DNA from: Asticcacaulis aquaticus
GTDB taxonomy: Bacteria > Pseudomonadota > Alphaproteobacteria > Caulobacterales > Caulobacteraceae
Assembly (NCBI RefSeq): GCF_028550415.1
Contig: NZ_JAQQKX010000003.1
Span: 1-64,000, forward strand
Direction of reading: 5' to 3'
DNA length: 64,000 nt
Both the position numbers and the translations under genes were made by a program. The notes under the pieces were generated by a model, which was given only the letters and a program-made list of their open reading frames with translations, was not told the DNA's origin and ran no database searches. Every line of letters begins with the position of its first letter. Positions within the stretch are counted from its first letter, which is position 1. This document shows, piece by piece, positions 1 through 7,167 of this stretch.

Positions 1-148
1 CCTGCCACCGGCATCCGGATTTTAGAACGTGAATAATGCCACTGATGATCCGACGATCATCATCCCGCCGTGCACCGGAATAGACCTTGGGCAAGACAGG
101 CTCGATTGCCGACCATTGCGCGTCACTAAGCCAGAACTCATGAGCCAT
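1..148 (-). CDS. IS5-family transposase, N-terminal part (cut by window edge)
   Basis: The reverse strand from the ATG at 148-146 reads MAHEFWLSDAQWSAIEPVLP, followed by a stretch ending in DDRRIISGIIHVLKSGCRWQ. This is the typical N-terminus of IS5-group transposases (the small DUF4096-like domain before the DDE catalytic core). A good ribosome binding site (GAGGAG) lies about 7 bases before the ATG. Only about 49 codons are inside the window, so the catalytic DDE residues cannot be checked and it is unknown whether the element is intact. It would catalyse cut-and-paste movement of its own element. The end of the element should lie somewhere in 149-230, but I could not identify its terminal repeat. 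Confidence 0.85.
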   Translation of the reverse strand, partial: MAHEFWLSDAQWSAIEPVLPKVYSGARRDDDRRIISGIIHVLKSGCRWQ

Positions 149-367
149 AGCTTATCTCCTCGAATAAACGAAGAGAATCAATGTTTGCACCTTAAATCAA
201 TAGGATGATTAGGTTTTAAACCTAAACCGCTCAGGCCGCGCTGCAAACGGTTGTTTTGTAACGGCGTTCGGGAGCGTTATTCCTAATAAAGCCACATTGA
301 CGTTTGATAAGATTAATCCAATACTACCGGCCATCTGGGGCCTGTTTAACTGAGAATTGGTGTAAGC
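149..367. other. Intergenic: outer end of the insertion sequence and upstream region of the lipoprotein gene
   Basis: This gap holds no convincing gene. It contains the transposase ribosome binding site and a near-perfect 17-base palindrome, TTAGGTTTTAAACCTAA, at 209-225. The insertion-sequence boundary is probably in this stretch, but without the other end of the element it cannot be placed. Confidence 0.5.
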
Positions 368-916
368 ATGCGTAAGTTGATGTCCGGCGCCGTTCTGGCG
401 GTTTCGCTTGTGACGCTGGCGGCCTGCACGACCGCAACCCCTTATCAGCCGGTCGCCGGCAATTCGGCGTCGTCCATGGCGCGCGGCTACAGCGATCAGA
501 AGATCGAGAGCAATCGTTACCGGCTGAAATTCGCCGGTAATTCGGCCACGACGCGTGAAACGGTCGAGGATTACATGCTCTATCGTGCGGCCGAACTGGC
601 GCTGGAAAACGGGTTTGACTGGTTCACCCTGTCGGGCCGCAATACCAAGGAAGACCGGACGACTACGACGACCTATGCCGATCCGTTCCGCGGCCCCTAT
701 TTCGGCGGGGTGTTCTGGCGCTATTACCGCGGCCCCGGCTGGGGGGCGTGGGGTGCATGGGAGCAGGACGAAACGACCTTTTACCGCTATGAAGCCTCGG
801 CGGAAGTCCTTCTGGGGAAGGGCCCAAAACCGGCCAATGACCCCAATGCCTACGACGCGCGCGAAGTGAAGCAAAACCTCGATCCGCGCATTATCCGTCC
901 GGCGGCGAGACAATAG
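368..916 (+). CDS. CC0125/CC1285-type lipoprotein
   Basis: This is a 182-residue protein with a lipoprotein signal peptide: MRKLMSGAVLAVSLVTLAAC, with the lipobox Leu-Ala-Ala-Cys placing the lipidated Cys at residue 20. The mature part has the motifs TPYQP, GYSDQKIESNRYRLKFAGN and TRETVEDYMLYRAAELALENG. I recognise these from the Caulobacterales lipoprotein family named after CC0125/CC1285. A Gly/Trp/Tyr-rich stretch follows (FGGVFWRYYRGPGWGAWGAW). The protein should be anchored in the outer or inner membrane facing the periplasm; its biochemical role is unknown. It is monocistronic and closed by a strong terminator. Confidence 0.85.
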   Translation: MRKLMSGAVLAVSLVTLAACTTATPYQPVAGNSASSMARGYSDQKIESNRYRLKFAGNSATTRETVEDYMLYRAAELALENGFDWFTLSGRNTKEDRTTTTTYADPFRGPYFGGVFWRYYRGPGWGAWGAWEQDETTFYRYEASAEVLLGKGPKPANDPNAYDAREVKQNLDPRIIRPAARQ

Positions 917-926
917 CTATATTCAG

Positions 927-953
927 AAAGGGCCCCTGACGGAGCCCTTTTTT
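927..953 (+). terminator. Rho-independent terminator after the lipoprotein gene
   Basis: A 7-bp stem AAAGGGC / GCCCTTT (927-933 with 944-950) is followed by a run of six T residues. It sits 11 bases after the stop codon. Confidence 0.85.
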
Positions 954-960
954 ATTCGTC

Positions 961-1707
961 CTATTCCAGCCCTTCCAGTTTGACCGGCTTGAGGCGGCGA
1001 CGGTTCATGTGGTCGGATGGGGCTTCGGTTTGATCCGGCAGTTCGCCCTTGTGGTAGAACTTCTGCCACGCCTGCTTGATGGCGGCCGGGTCGCGGTTGA
1101 CAAGGCTTGAGTTGAAGGCGGCGCGGCTGGTCGACCAGGCCTCGAACTGTGCCTTCAGATCGGGATCGGCCTCGATGGGTTTGATCACCGGCTGGATGTC
1201 GTCGAGCTTCTTGTGCTCTACCACATTGATGAAGCAGAAGGATTCGCCCTTTTCGAAATGCACGATGCCGGGACGCGTCATCTTCCAGTTCATGGTGAAG
1301 GGGAAGGGGAGCCAGTCGGTTTCGACAAGGCCCGTCAGGGGCATGATGCCGTCCTTGACCTGATTGGGCGCGCCTGAGGCCCATAGCGCCCAGCCGGGCT
1401 GGGTACGGAACAGGTAGCCCGTATGGAAGGTGACGATGCCGTGGCTGAAATGACTCTGGACGAAGTGATCGACATAGGCGCCGGGCTTATCCGCCGTGAT
1501 GGTGATGTCGGTGGCCAGCGGCCCGCCGTTCCATTCGATGGTGATGTCTTCGGGCACGATCAGCTCCCAGCCGGTCGAATTGGCCATGGTCAGGGGCAGG
1601 CAGCGATAGGGGAAGCGGTTGGTGAAGGCGTCCATCCAGTCGCGATCGGTGCGGCCGGGGATGATTTCGCGCGCGCCGTTCTGCACGATAAAACATTCCA
1701 ATTCCAT
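961..1707 (-). CDS. DUF6065 family protein
   Basis: This 248-residue soluble protein has no signal peptide. Its motifs [20 protein letters not shown] and EWNGG near the N-terminus, [15 protein letters not shown] in the middle and [15 protein letters not shown] after it match the family I know as DUF6065, whose function is unknown. The ATG at 1707 is supported by a ribosome binding site (GGAGG) about 8 bases upstream. Members are often found near cupin/JmjC-like or peptide-modification genes in other bacteria, but nothing like that is adjacent here. Its start codon is only 31 bases from that of the divergent deacylase gene, so the two promoters must overlap the neighbouring coding regions or each other. 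Confidence 0.75.
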   Translation of the reverse strand: MELECFIVQNGAREIIPGRTDRDWMDAFTNRFPYRCLPLTMANSTGWELIVPEDITIEWNGGPLATDITITADKPGAYVDHFVQSHFSHGIVTFHTGYLFRTQPGWALWASGAPNQVKDGIMPLTGLVETDWLPFPFTMNWKMTRPGIVHFEKGESFCFINVVEHKKLDDIQPVIKPIEADPDLKAQFEAWSTSRAAFNSSLVNRDPAAIKQAWQKFYHKGELPDQTEAPSDHMNRRRLKPVKLEGLE

Positions 1708-1738
1708 TGCGCGGAAACCTCCTGTAAACGCCGGATTT

Positions 1739-2251
1739 ATGAGCTCAGATAAGACCTTTTATACGCAACCCACCCTGCTTCAAGCCCTAAACGACTGGGG
1801 CATCGCATCGAACACGCTGGAGCATCCGGCGGTGTTCCGCGTCGGCGAAGGCGACGAGATCAAGACGGCGCTGCCGGGAGCGCATACCAAGAACCTGTTC
1901 CTCAAGGACGACAAGGGGCAGCTCTGGCTGATCAGCGCCGAACAACAGACCCAGATCAACCTCAAGGCCCTGCCGAAGCTGATCGGATCGGGGCGGCTAT
2001 CGTTCGGATCGGAGGCGCGGCTATACGACGCGCTGGGCGTCAGACCGGGGTCGGTGACGGCATTGGCCCTGATCAACGACCCGGAGCAAAAGGTGAAGTT
2101 TATCCTCGATCAACATCTGTTCGACGCGGAAATCGTCAATTTCCACCCCCTGATCAACACGGCGACCACGGCCCTGACGCAGGCAGAGTTCTGGCGGTTT
2201 CTGGAGAAGCTGGGGCGGGAATATCGCGTCGTGGATTTCAACGGACTTTAA
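1739..2251 (+). CDS. YbaK/ProX-type aminoacyl-tRNA deacylase (Ala-tRNA-Pro editing)
   Basis: This 170-residue protein has a single YbaK/aminoacyl-tRNA synthetase-associated domain. The family (ProXp-ala/PrdX) hydrolyses mischarged Ala-tRNA(Pro) in trans. Seen in the sequence: [14 protein letters not shown] near residue 25, [15 protein letters not shown] with the conserved Lys around residue 50, [29 protein letters not shown] in the middle, and the His of [15 protein letters not shown] towards the end. The open frame extends further upstream, but that part overlaps the divergent gene. The chosen ATG gives the usual family length of about 165-175 residues. It converges on thrC across a short hairpin terminator. 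Confidence 0.85.
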   Translation: MSSDKTFYTQPTLLQALNDWGIASNTLEHPAVFRVGEGDEIKTALPGAHTKNLFLKDDKGQLWLISAEQQTQINLKALPKLIGSGRLSFGSEARLYDALGVRPGSVTALALINDPEQKVKFILDQHLFDAEIVNFHPLINTATTALTQAEFWRFLEKLGREYRVVDFNGL

Positions 2252-2273
2252 TTACCTGCTCCAAGTGACGGGT

Positions 2274-2292
2274 GCAGGGGCTGTGCCCCTGC
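2274..2292. terminator. Hairpin between convergent deacylase and thrC genes
   Basis: A perfect 8-bp stem GCAGGGGC / GCCCCTGC with a TGT loop sits 22 bases after the deacylase stop and 2 bases past the thrC stop. There is no T-run on either strand, so termination is likely but not certain. Confidence 0.5.
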
Positions 2293-2294
2293 TG

Positions 2295-3680
2295 CTAGTC
2301 GATCCACTCGATGAACGACCGCACCGTGGTGACGGCGGCGGCGACATCGGCGGGCATTTCGGTCAGAGTCTCCGTCAAGCCATAGAGGTCCGTGATCGCG
2401 TCGGGGGCTTTCGGTTCGAAGCCCAGCGCCTCGGTGACGAAGGCGGGGAACTTGGCCGGATGGGCGGTCGACAGGACGATCTGTGGGGCGTCGCTGCGGC
2501 GCTCCAGCGCGGCGGCCAGCGCCACGGCGGTGTGCGGGCAGATGACCTGACCGTATTTTTCATAGGCCAGCTTGATCGTCGCCTTCGTGGTCTCTTCGGA
2601 AACGGTCGAGGCGGAGACCTCGGCTTTAAGCGCGGCTTGCAGATCGGCGGGCAGGGTGACGTCGCCGGTAGCCGCGAAATCGTTAAACAGGGTGCGCGTC
2701 ACGTCGGCGTCGCGGCCCGAGGCTTCATAGACAAGGCGCTCGAAGTTCGACGGGGCCTGCACGTCCATCGACACCGAGGCGGTTTCGGTGGCCTGACGGC
2801 GGACATATTTGCCGTTGTTGATCGCCTGATTCAGCGCGTCGTTGCGGTTCACGGCGGCGTGCAGGTGACCGACATTGCCGCCGATTTTCCGCGCGACCCA
2901 GCCGGCGAAGGCGTCACCGAAATTGCCGGTCGGGACGACAAACTCAGGCTTATCGGCACCCGAATGGGCAGCGGCGGCCAGATAATAGGGCACCTGACCG
3001 AGCAGGCGGCCCCAGTTGATCGAATTGACCGAGGAAATCAGGCCCTGTTGCTTGAGGACGGGTTCGGACAGCAGCGCCTTGACGATGCGCTGGCAGTCGT
3101 CGAAATCGCCTTCGACACCGACATTCAGGACATTGTCGGCCTGAACCGTCGTCATTTGCAGACGCTGAACCGGCGAAACGCGACCGAGCGGGTGGAAGAC
3201 GACCAGCTTGACGTGTTCGGAACCGGCAAAGGCGCGCACGGCGGCCGCACCGGTATCGCCGGAGGTGGCGGTGACAAGCGTCAGTTTTTTGCCGCGTTGC
3301 GCCAATGCTGCATCGGTCAGCGGGGCCATCATCTGCATGGCCATGTCTTTGAAGGCGTGGGTCGGGCCGTGATACAGTTCCAGCAGCCACAGATTGTCAT
3401 CGAGCTTGGTCAGCGGCACTTCGCCGTTGCGCAGGAAGGCGTCTTCGGTCCGCTGGGCGGCAGCCTTGACGGCGTGGTCGCCGAGGACATTGACGCCGAA
3501 CAGGTTGAGCAGCTTGACCGTCAGGTCACCATAGCCGCCCGCCGAAGCGCTTTTCAGGTCGAAATCGGGCGTCGGCCATGTCTGAGGCACGTACAGACCG
3601 CCATCGGGCGCCAGACCGTCAAGTAGAGCGCCCGAAAAGGTGCGGTGTTCGTTGAAGCCGCGCGTGCCGATATAGTTCAT
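2295..3680 (-). CDS. thrC: Threonine synthase
   Basis: This 461-residue PLP enzyme converts O-phospho-L-homoserine to L-threonine, the last step of threonine synthesis. It has the N-terminal motif NYIGTRGFNEHRTFSGALLDGLAPDGGLYVPQ typical of the fungal/proteobacterial long class. The PLP-binding Lys is in GPTHAFKDMAMQMM (about residue 111), and the phosphate-binding site follows in TATSGDTGAAAVRAF. The central NSINWGRLLGQVPYYL is also characteristic. I chose the ATG at 3680, where the conserved N-terminus begins; another in-frame ATG lies 8 codons upstream. The ribosome binding site is weak for both. It is divergent from proB. Confidence 0.95.
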   Translation of the reverse strand: MNYIGTRGFNEHRTFSGALLDGLAPDGGLYVPQTWPTPDFDLKSASAGGYGDLTVKLLNLFGVNVLGDHAVKAAAQRTEDAFLRNGEVPLTKLDDNLWLLELYHGPTHAFKDMAMQMMAPLTDAALAQRGKKLTLVTATSGDTGAAAVRAFAGSEHVKLVVFHPLGRVSPVQRLQMTTVQADNVLNVGVEGDFDDCQRIVKALLSEPVLKQQGLISSVNSINWGRLLGQVPYYLAAAAHSGADKPEFVVPTGNFGDAFAGWVARKIGGNVGHLHAAVNRNDALNQAINNGKYVRRQATETASVSMDVQAPSNFERLVYEASGRDADVTRTLFNDFAATGDVTLPADLQAALKAEVSASTVSEETTKATIKLAYEKYGQVICPHTAVALAAALERRSDAPQIVLSTAHPAKFPAFVTEALGFEPKAPDAITDLYGLTETLTEMPADVAAAVTTVRSFIEWID

Positions 3681-3817
3681 TTTGTTACCATTTCTTAAAA
3701 GCATTCAAACGCTTCTTGCATGAAGAGGCGTATGTCCGCTAATAGGCGCAGGCATTGGCCCGCGATAAAACTGTCGCGCGGGGCCTATCATTTTAAGCGG
3801 CGTTAGAAAAGACTTTC

Positions 3818-4963
3818 ATGGCTTTGAGCGGCACAAAATCGGTGTTTCCGGCGCATCTGGCGGCGGCAAAGCGCGTGACGCTGAAGATCGGCTCGGCGCT
3901 GGTCGTCGATCCCGCGACCGGGGCGGCGGATATGGCGTGGCTGCGCGGTCTGGCCGCCGACGTGGCGGCGCTGCGCGAGGCCGGGGCCGAGGTGATGATT
4001 GTCTCGTCGGGCGCAGGGGCTCTGGGACGGCGCTATCTGGGGCTGAAGACGCGCAACCTGCCGCTCGACAAGAAGCAGGCGGCAGCAGCAGCGGGGCAAC
4101 CGATCCTGATGCGGGCCTGGGACGAAGTATTCTCCGAACACGGAATCAAGGTGGCGCAGGTGCTGCTGACGCGCGAGGACACCGAACGCCGCAGGCGCTG
4201 GCTCAATGCGCGCGAAACGGCGGATACCTTGCTGAAACTGGGCGTCGTGCCGATTGTCAACGAGAACGATACGGTGGCGACCGAAGAGATCAAATACGGC
4301 GACAACGACCGGCTGGCGGCGCGCGCGGCTATGCTGGTGCGGGCCGAGGCGCTGGTCCTGCTGTCGGATATCGATGGACTGTATACCGCCGATCCGCGCA
4401 ATGATCCGTCAGCGGAACATATCGCCGTCGTCGAGGCGATTACCCCTGATATCGAGGCCATGGCGGGCGGGGCGAATGCCTCGGCGGGCGTCGGGACGGG
4501 CGGCATGGCGACCAAGATCGCCGCGGCGCGCATCGCCGGGTCGGCGGGTTGTTCGACGACGATCATGAACGGTCAGGCGATCCGGCCTCTGTCGAAACTG
4601 GCCGACGGCGCGCGGTTCACGCTCTTTACCGCGCAGGGTTCGTCGGGCGCGGCCTATAAGGCGTGGATCGCGGGGACGGTGGTGCCTGCGGGGCAGATTC
4701 ATATTGACGCGGGCGCGGCGAAAGCGCTGACGACGGGTAAGTCCCTTCTGCCATCGGGGATCAGCGCGGTGACAGGCATCTTCGACAAGGGCGACTCGAT
4801 CGCCATCCTCAGCGACGGACGCGAAGTGGCGCGCGGCATCGCGGCCTATGGCTCCGACGATATCGCTCAGATCAAAGGCCGCGCCAGCAAGGATATCGAG
4901 GCCATCCTCGGCTATACGTCCGGCGATGTGGTGATACATCGTGACGATATGGTGATGGTGTGA
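3818..4963 (+). CDS. proB: Glutamate 5-kinase
   Basis: This 381-residue enzyme phosphorylates L-glutamate at the gamma carboxyl, the first and feedback-controlled step of proline synthesis. The amino acid kinase domain covers about residues 15-265, with [26 protein letters not shown] and the substrate/nucleotide region [24 protein letters not shown] domain occupies about 285-370. The length is normal for the long PUA-containing class. It ends by overlapping the start of a small membrane-protein gene by 4 bases, with proA directly after that, so the three are probably one transcript. Confidence 0.97.
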   Translation: MALSGTKSVFPAHLAAAKRVTLKIGSALVVDPATGAADMAWLRGLAADVAALREAGAEVMIVSSGAGALGRRYLGLKTRNLPLDKKQAAAAAGQPILMRAWDEVFSEHGIKVAQVLLTREDTERRRRWLNARETADTLLKLGVVPIVNENDTVATEEIKYGDNDRLAARAAMLVRAEALVLLSDIDGLYTADPRNDPSAEHIAVVEAITPDIEAMAGGANASAGVGTGGMATKIAAARIAGSAGCSTTIMNGQAIRPLSKLADGARFTLFTAQGSSGAAYKAWIAGTVVPAGQIHIDAGAAKALTTGKSLLPSGISAVTGIFDKGDSIAILSDGREVARGIAAYGSDDIAQIKGRASKDIEAILGYTSGDVVIHRDDMVMV

Positions 4964-5379
4964 ACTGGGACTGGCTAGCACTGATCGGTGTTGGTTTGGC
5001 CGTCGTTTTTCTGGTGGCTATGGTCCGCATCAGCGCATCCCGCTCACGCAAAGGTCCGCCGCCCCACCCGGTTCAGGTGTCGTTGACCGATAGTGGATTC
5101 GCGGTTTCGATTGAGCGCGGTCCGCCGTTGATGATCCGCTGGCTGGATATTCAGAAAGTGACGATCATCATGACCGATGAAGGGCCGTGGGTGGATGATC
5201 TGTTTTTCCATATCATCCATGCGGGTGGCGACCTGACCTTACCGGATGAGGCAGGCGGTATGCCCGATTTCGTGGAGAAACTCGTAAAACTGCCGGGCTT
5301 CGATATGGACGCCTATACTCAGGCTATCCGTTCGACTCAGAATAATACGTTCGTCGTCTGCCTGAACACTTTGACCTGA
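4960..5379 (+). CDS. Small membrane-anchored protein between proB and proA
   Basis: This 139-residue protein starts at a GTG that overlaps the proB stop (GTGA), a sign of translational coupling. One N-terminal transmembrane segment (about residues 5-23, [19 protein letters not shown]) is followed by a cytosolic domain with a Trp-rich core ([20 protein letters not shown]) and an ending [19 protein letters not shown] do not recognise a named family; the pattern of a short beta-rich domain closing with LPGF resembles small uncharacterised proteins in other proteobacteria. The context places it in the proline operon, but there is no evidence that it takes part in proline synthesis. Confidence 0.75.
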   Translation: MNWDWLALIGVGLAVVFLVAMVRISASRSRKGPPPHPVQVSLTDSGFAVSIERGPPLMIRWLDIQKVTIIMTDEGPWVDDLFFHIIHAGGDLTLPDEAGGMPDFVEKLVKLPGFDMDAYTQAIRSTQNNTFVVCLNTLT

Positions 5380-5426
5380 TTATCGCTGGAGCGTAAAACG
5401 TTCCGGAATTTTACGGAAACAAACCC

Positions 5427-6698
5427 ATGGACACCGCCGCACCCCTCGACCTGACCCATCTGATGACCGATCTGGCCCAAAAGGCCAAGGCCGGGGCCGA
5501 GGCGCTGCGTCTGGCCGGACCAGAGGCGCGGACCGCGCTCATTCTGTCGGCAGCGAAGTTCATCCGCGCCCGTCAGGCCGATATCCTTGCCGCCAATGCC
5601 GCCGATGTCGACGCGGCTTCGACCAAGGGCCTGTCGAGCGCCATGGTCGAGCGTCTGGTACTCAATGCCGACCGCGTCGAAGCCATGGCGAAAGGCCTCG
5701 AAGAGGTCGCGGCGCTGCCCGATCCGGTGGGCAAGGAACTGGCGCGCTGGACGCGGCCGAACGGCCTTGATATCGCTCGCGTTTCCACGCCCATTGGCGT
5801 CATCGGCATCATCTACGAGTCGCGCCCCAATGTGACGGCGGACGCGGCAGCTTTGTGCATCCGCTCGTCCAACGGCGCGATCCTGCGTACCGGCTCCGAA
5901 GCCCTGAAATCGGCGCTGGCCATCTTTGCCGCGTTCGAGGACGCCTTTGCCGAGGCTGGGATCGAAGCCGCCGTGCAACTGGTGCCGACGCCGGACCGCG
6001 ACGCCGTAGGTTTGCTGCTCGGCGGGCTGAACGACGCGGTCAACCTGATCATTCCGCGCGGGGGCAAGTCGCTGGTCGCCCGCGTGCAGGCCGAGGCTCG
6101 TGTGCCGGTGCTGGCGCACTTGGAAGGCCTCAACCACACCTATATCCATACCGCTGCCGACCCCGAAAAGGCGCTCAACGTTACGCTGAACGCCAAGATG
6201 CGCCGCGTCTCGGTGTGCGGCGCGACCGAGACCCTGCTGATCGACAAGGCTGTGGCGGAAACGCTTCTGCCGGGGATTGCCAAGGCTCTGGAAGACAAGG
6301 GCTGCGAACTGCGCGGCGACGCGGCGGCGCAGGCCATCTATCCCATGAAAGCCGCGACCGAAGACGACTGGCGCACCGAATATCTGGAGAAGATCCTCGC
6401 CGTGCGCGCGGTTGACGGGCTCGAAGCAGCCATGGCCCACATCAAGACCTACGGCACCCAGCACACCGAAGCCATCATCACCGAAGACGTCGAAGCGGCG
6501 GAGATTTTCCTCAACGAGGTCGATTCCGCCATCGTCATCTGGAACGCCTCGACGCAGTATGCCGACGGCGGCGAGTTCGGTCTGGGGGCGGAAATCGGCA
6601 TCGCCACGGGCCGGATGCACGCCCGTGGTCCGGTCGGGGCCGAGCAACTGACCACCTTCAAATATGTGGTACGCGGCGCGGGTCAGACGCGGCCTTAA
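5427..6698 (+). CDS. proA: Glutamate-5-semialdehyde dehydrogenase (gamma-glutamyl phosphate reductase)
   Basis: This 423-residue NADPH-dependent enzyme reduces L-glutamyl 5-phosphate to glutamate-5-semialdehyde, the second step of proline synthesis. It has the aldehyde dehydrogenase fold: TPIGVIGIIYESRPNVTADA near residue 115, LIIPRGGKSLV near 210, and the catalytic Cys at about residue 264 in RRVSVCGATETLLID. The C-terminal FGLGAEIGIATGRMHARGPVG is the ProA signature, and the length is normal. It lies 47 bases after the small membrane-protein gene and probably shares its transcript. No clear terminator follows. Confidence 0.97.
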   Translation: MDTAAPLDLTHLMTDLAQKAKAGAEALRLAGPEARTALILSAAKFIRARQADILAANAADVDAASTKGLSSAMVERLVLNADRVEAMAKGLEEVAALPDPVGKELARWTRPNGLDIARVSTPIGVIGIIYESRPNVTADAAALCIRSSNGAILRTGSEALKSALAIFAAFEDAFAEAGIEAAVQLVPTPDRDAVGLLLGGLNDAVNLIIPRGGKSLVARVQAEARVPVLAHLEGLNHTYIHTAADPEKALNVTLNAKMRRVSVCGATETLLIDKAVAETLLPGIAKALEDKGCELRGDAAAQAIYPMKAATEDDWRTEYLEKILAVRAVDGLEAAMAHIKTYGTQHTEAIITEDVEAAEIFLNEVDSAIVIWNASTQYADGGEFGLGAEIGIATGRMHARGPVGAEQLTTFKYVVRGAGQTRP

Positions 6699-6852
6699 AG
6701 GAAGCTGGCCGTCAGGACACTTTCAACGCCGGAAATTCTAACATCTAACGTACAAAACTATACGACAGCCGGGTCATGTCTTTTGCATCCGGTGTGAAAA
6801 CGTTTGCGCCTAAAAATCACATGTCAAAACGATTGCCACAGGCGAAATTCAT

Positions 6853-6889
6853 TTGACGTACCGATATTCAATATATAATCATAATATAT
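6853..6889 (+). promoter_or_regulatory. Candidate promoter with a palindrome over its -10 box
   Basis: TTGACG at 6853-6858 and TATAAT at 6874-6879 are 15 bases apart (16 if the -35 is read as TTTGAC). The near-palindrome ATATATAATCATAATATAT at 6871-6889 covers the -10 box, where a repressor would block RNA polymerase. Its core recurs in opposite orientation upstream of the IclR gene (21926-21939). The -10 is excellent, but the short spacer lowers confidence. Confidence 0.5.
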
Positions 6890-7071
6890 GACACGACGCG
6901 TTGGGCTTGTATCCCTCCAGATGTGGTGAAAACCACGTCGCCTTTGAGGCCTGATATCGTCTCTGTCCCTTTGACGCATGGGCTTTGTGCATGGTCTGGT
7001 GTCGAGGGTGTACCATCCCTTCTGTGGACTACAGCTTCGCCCCTCCATCGCCTCATGGAGGGGTTTTTTTT
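6887..7071 (+). ncRNA. Candidate short leader RNA or sRNA ending at an intrinsic terminator
   Basis: If the promoter at 6853-6879 is used, transcription would begin near 6887 and stop at the terminator ending at 7071. That gives an RNA of about 185 bases with no credible reading frame. It could be a free small RNA, or an attenuated leader whose terminator must be overridden for the DUF4450 gene to be expressed. No known riboswitch or sRNA family was recognised. This is inferred from the signals only. Confidence 0.35.
7040..7071 (+). terminator. Strong rho-independent terminator upstream of the DUF4450 gene
   Basis: A perfect 9-bp stem CCCCTCCAT / ATGGAGGGG (7040-7048 with 7055-7063) with a 6-base loop is followed by eight T residues. 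It stands 97 bases before the DUF4450 start and over 340 bases after proA, so it more likely ends a short leader transcript than the proline operon. Confidence 0.85.
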
Positions 7072-7082
7072 GAACGAATACC

Positions 7083-7115
7083 AAAATATCATCTCGATAA
7101 TCAGGATGATATTTT
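7083..7115. promoter_or_regulatory. Inverted repeat, candidate operator of the DUF4450 gene
   Basis: The arms AAAATATCATC and GATGATATTTT (7083-7093 with 7105-7115) are perfect 11-base inverted repeats separated by 11 bases. The repeat lies between the terminator and the start codon, where a regulator could act. It has no T-run, so it is not a terminator. Half-sites of the type TATCA also occur in front of the PL10, TonB receptor and IclR genes. Confidence 0.45.
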
Positions 7116-7167
7116 ACAGGTTTGCGCAGGCCGGACTATAACCGGTCGCAAAACAGGGACAAAACAT

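Larger units (their letters stand above)
6699..7167. other. 469-bp intergenic region with a promoter-leader-terminator unit and AT-rich palindromes
   Basis: No convincing protein gene is present. Going downstream it holds a possible sigma-70 promoter (6853-6879), a 19-base near-palindrome over its -10 element (6871-6889), about 150 bases able to form small hairpins (for example GTGGT-GAAA-ACCAC near 6923-6936), a strong intrinsic terminator (7040-7071), an 11-bp inverted repeat (7083-7115), and the ribosome binding site of the DUF4450 gene. This region separates the proline operon from the pectin locus. Confidence 0.7.

Noticed and set aside
209-225. The palindrome TTAGGTTTTAAACCTAA as the terminal inverted repeat of the IS5-type element
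   Set aside because: A terminal repeat must match the other end of the element, which is outside the window, and an internally palindromic sequence is not evidence of an IS end.
2265-3626. A 453-codon plus-strand frame opposite thrC
   Set aside because: It is the antisense of a clear threonine synthase and has no recognisable motif or ribosome binding site.
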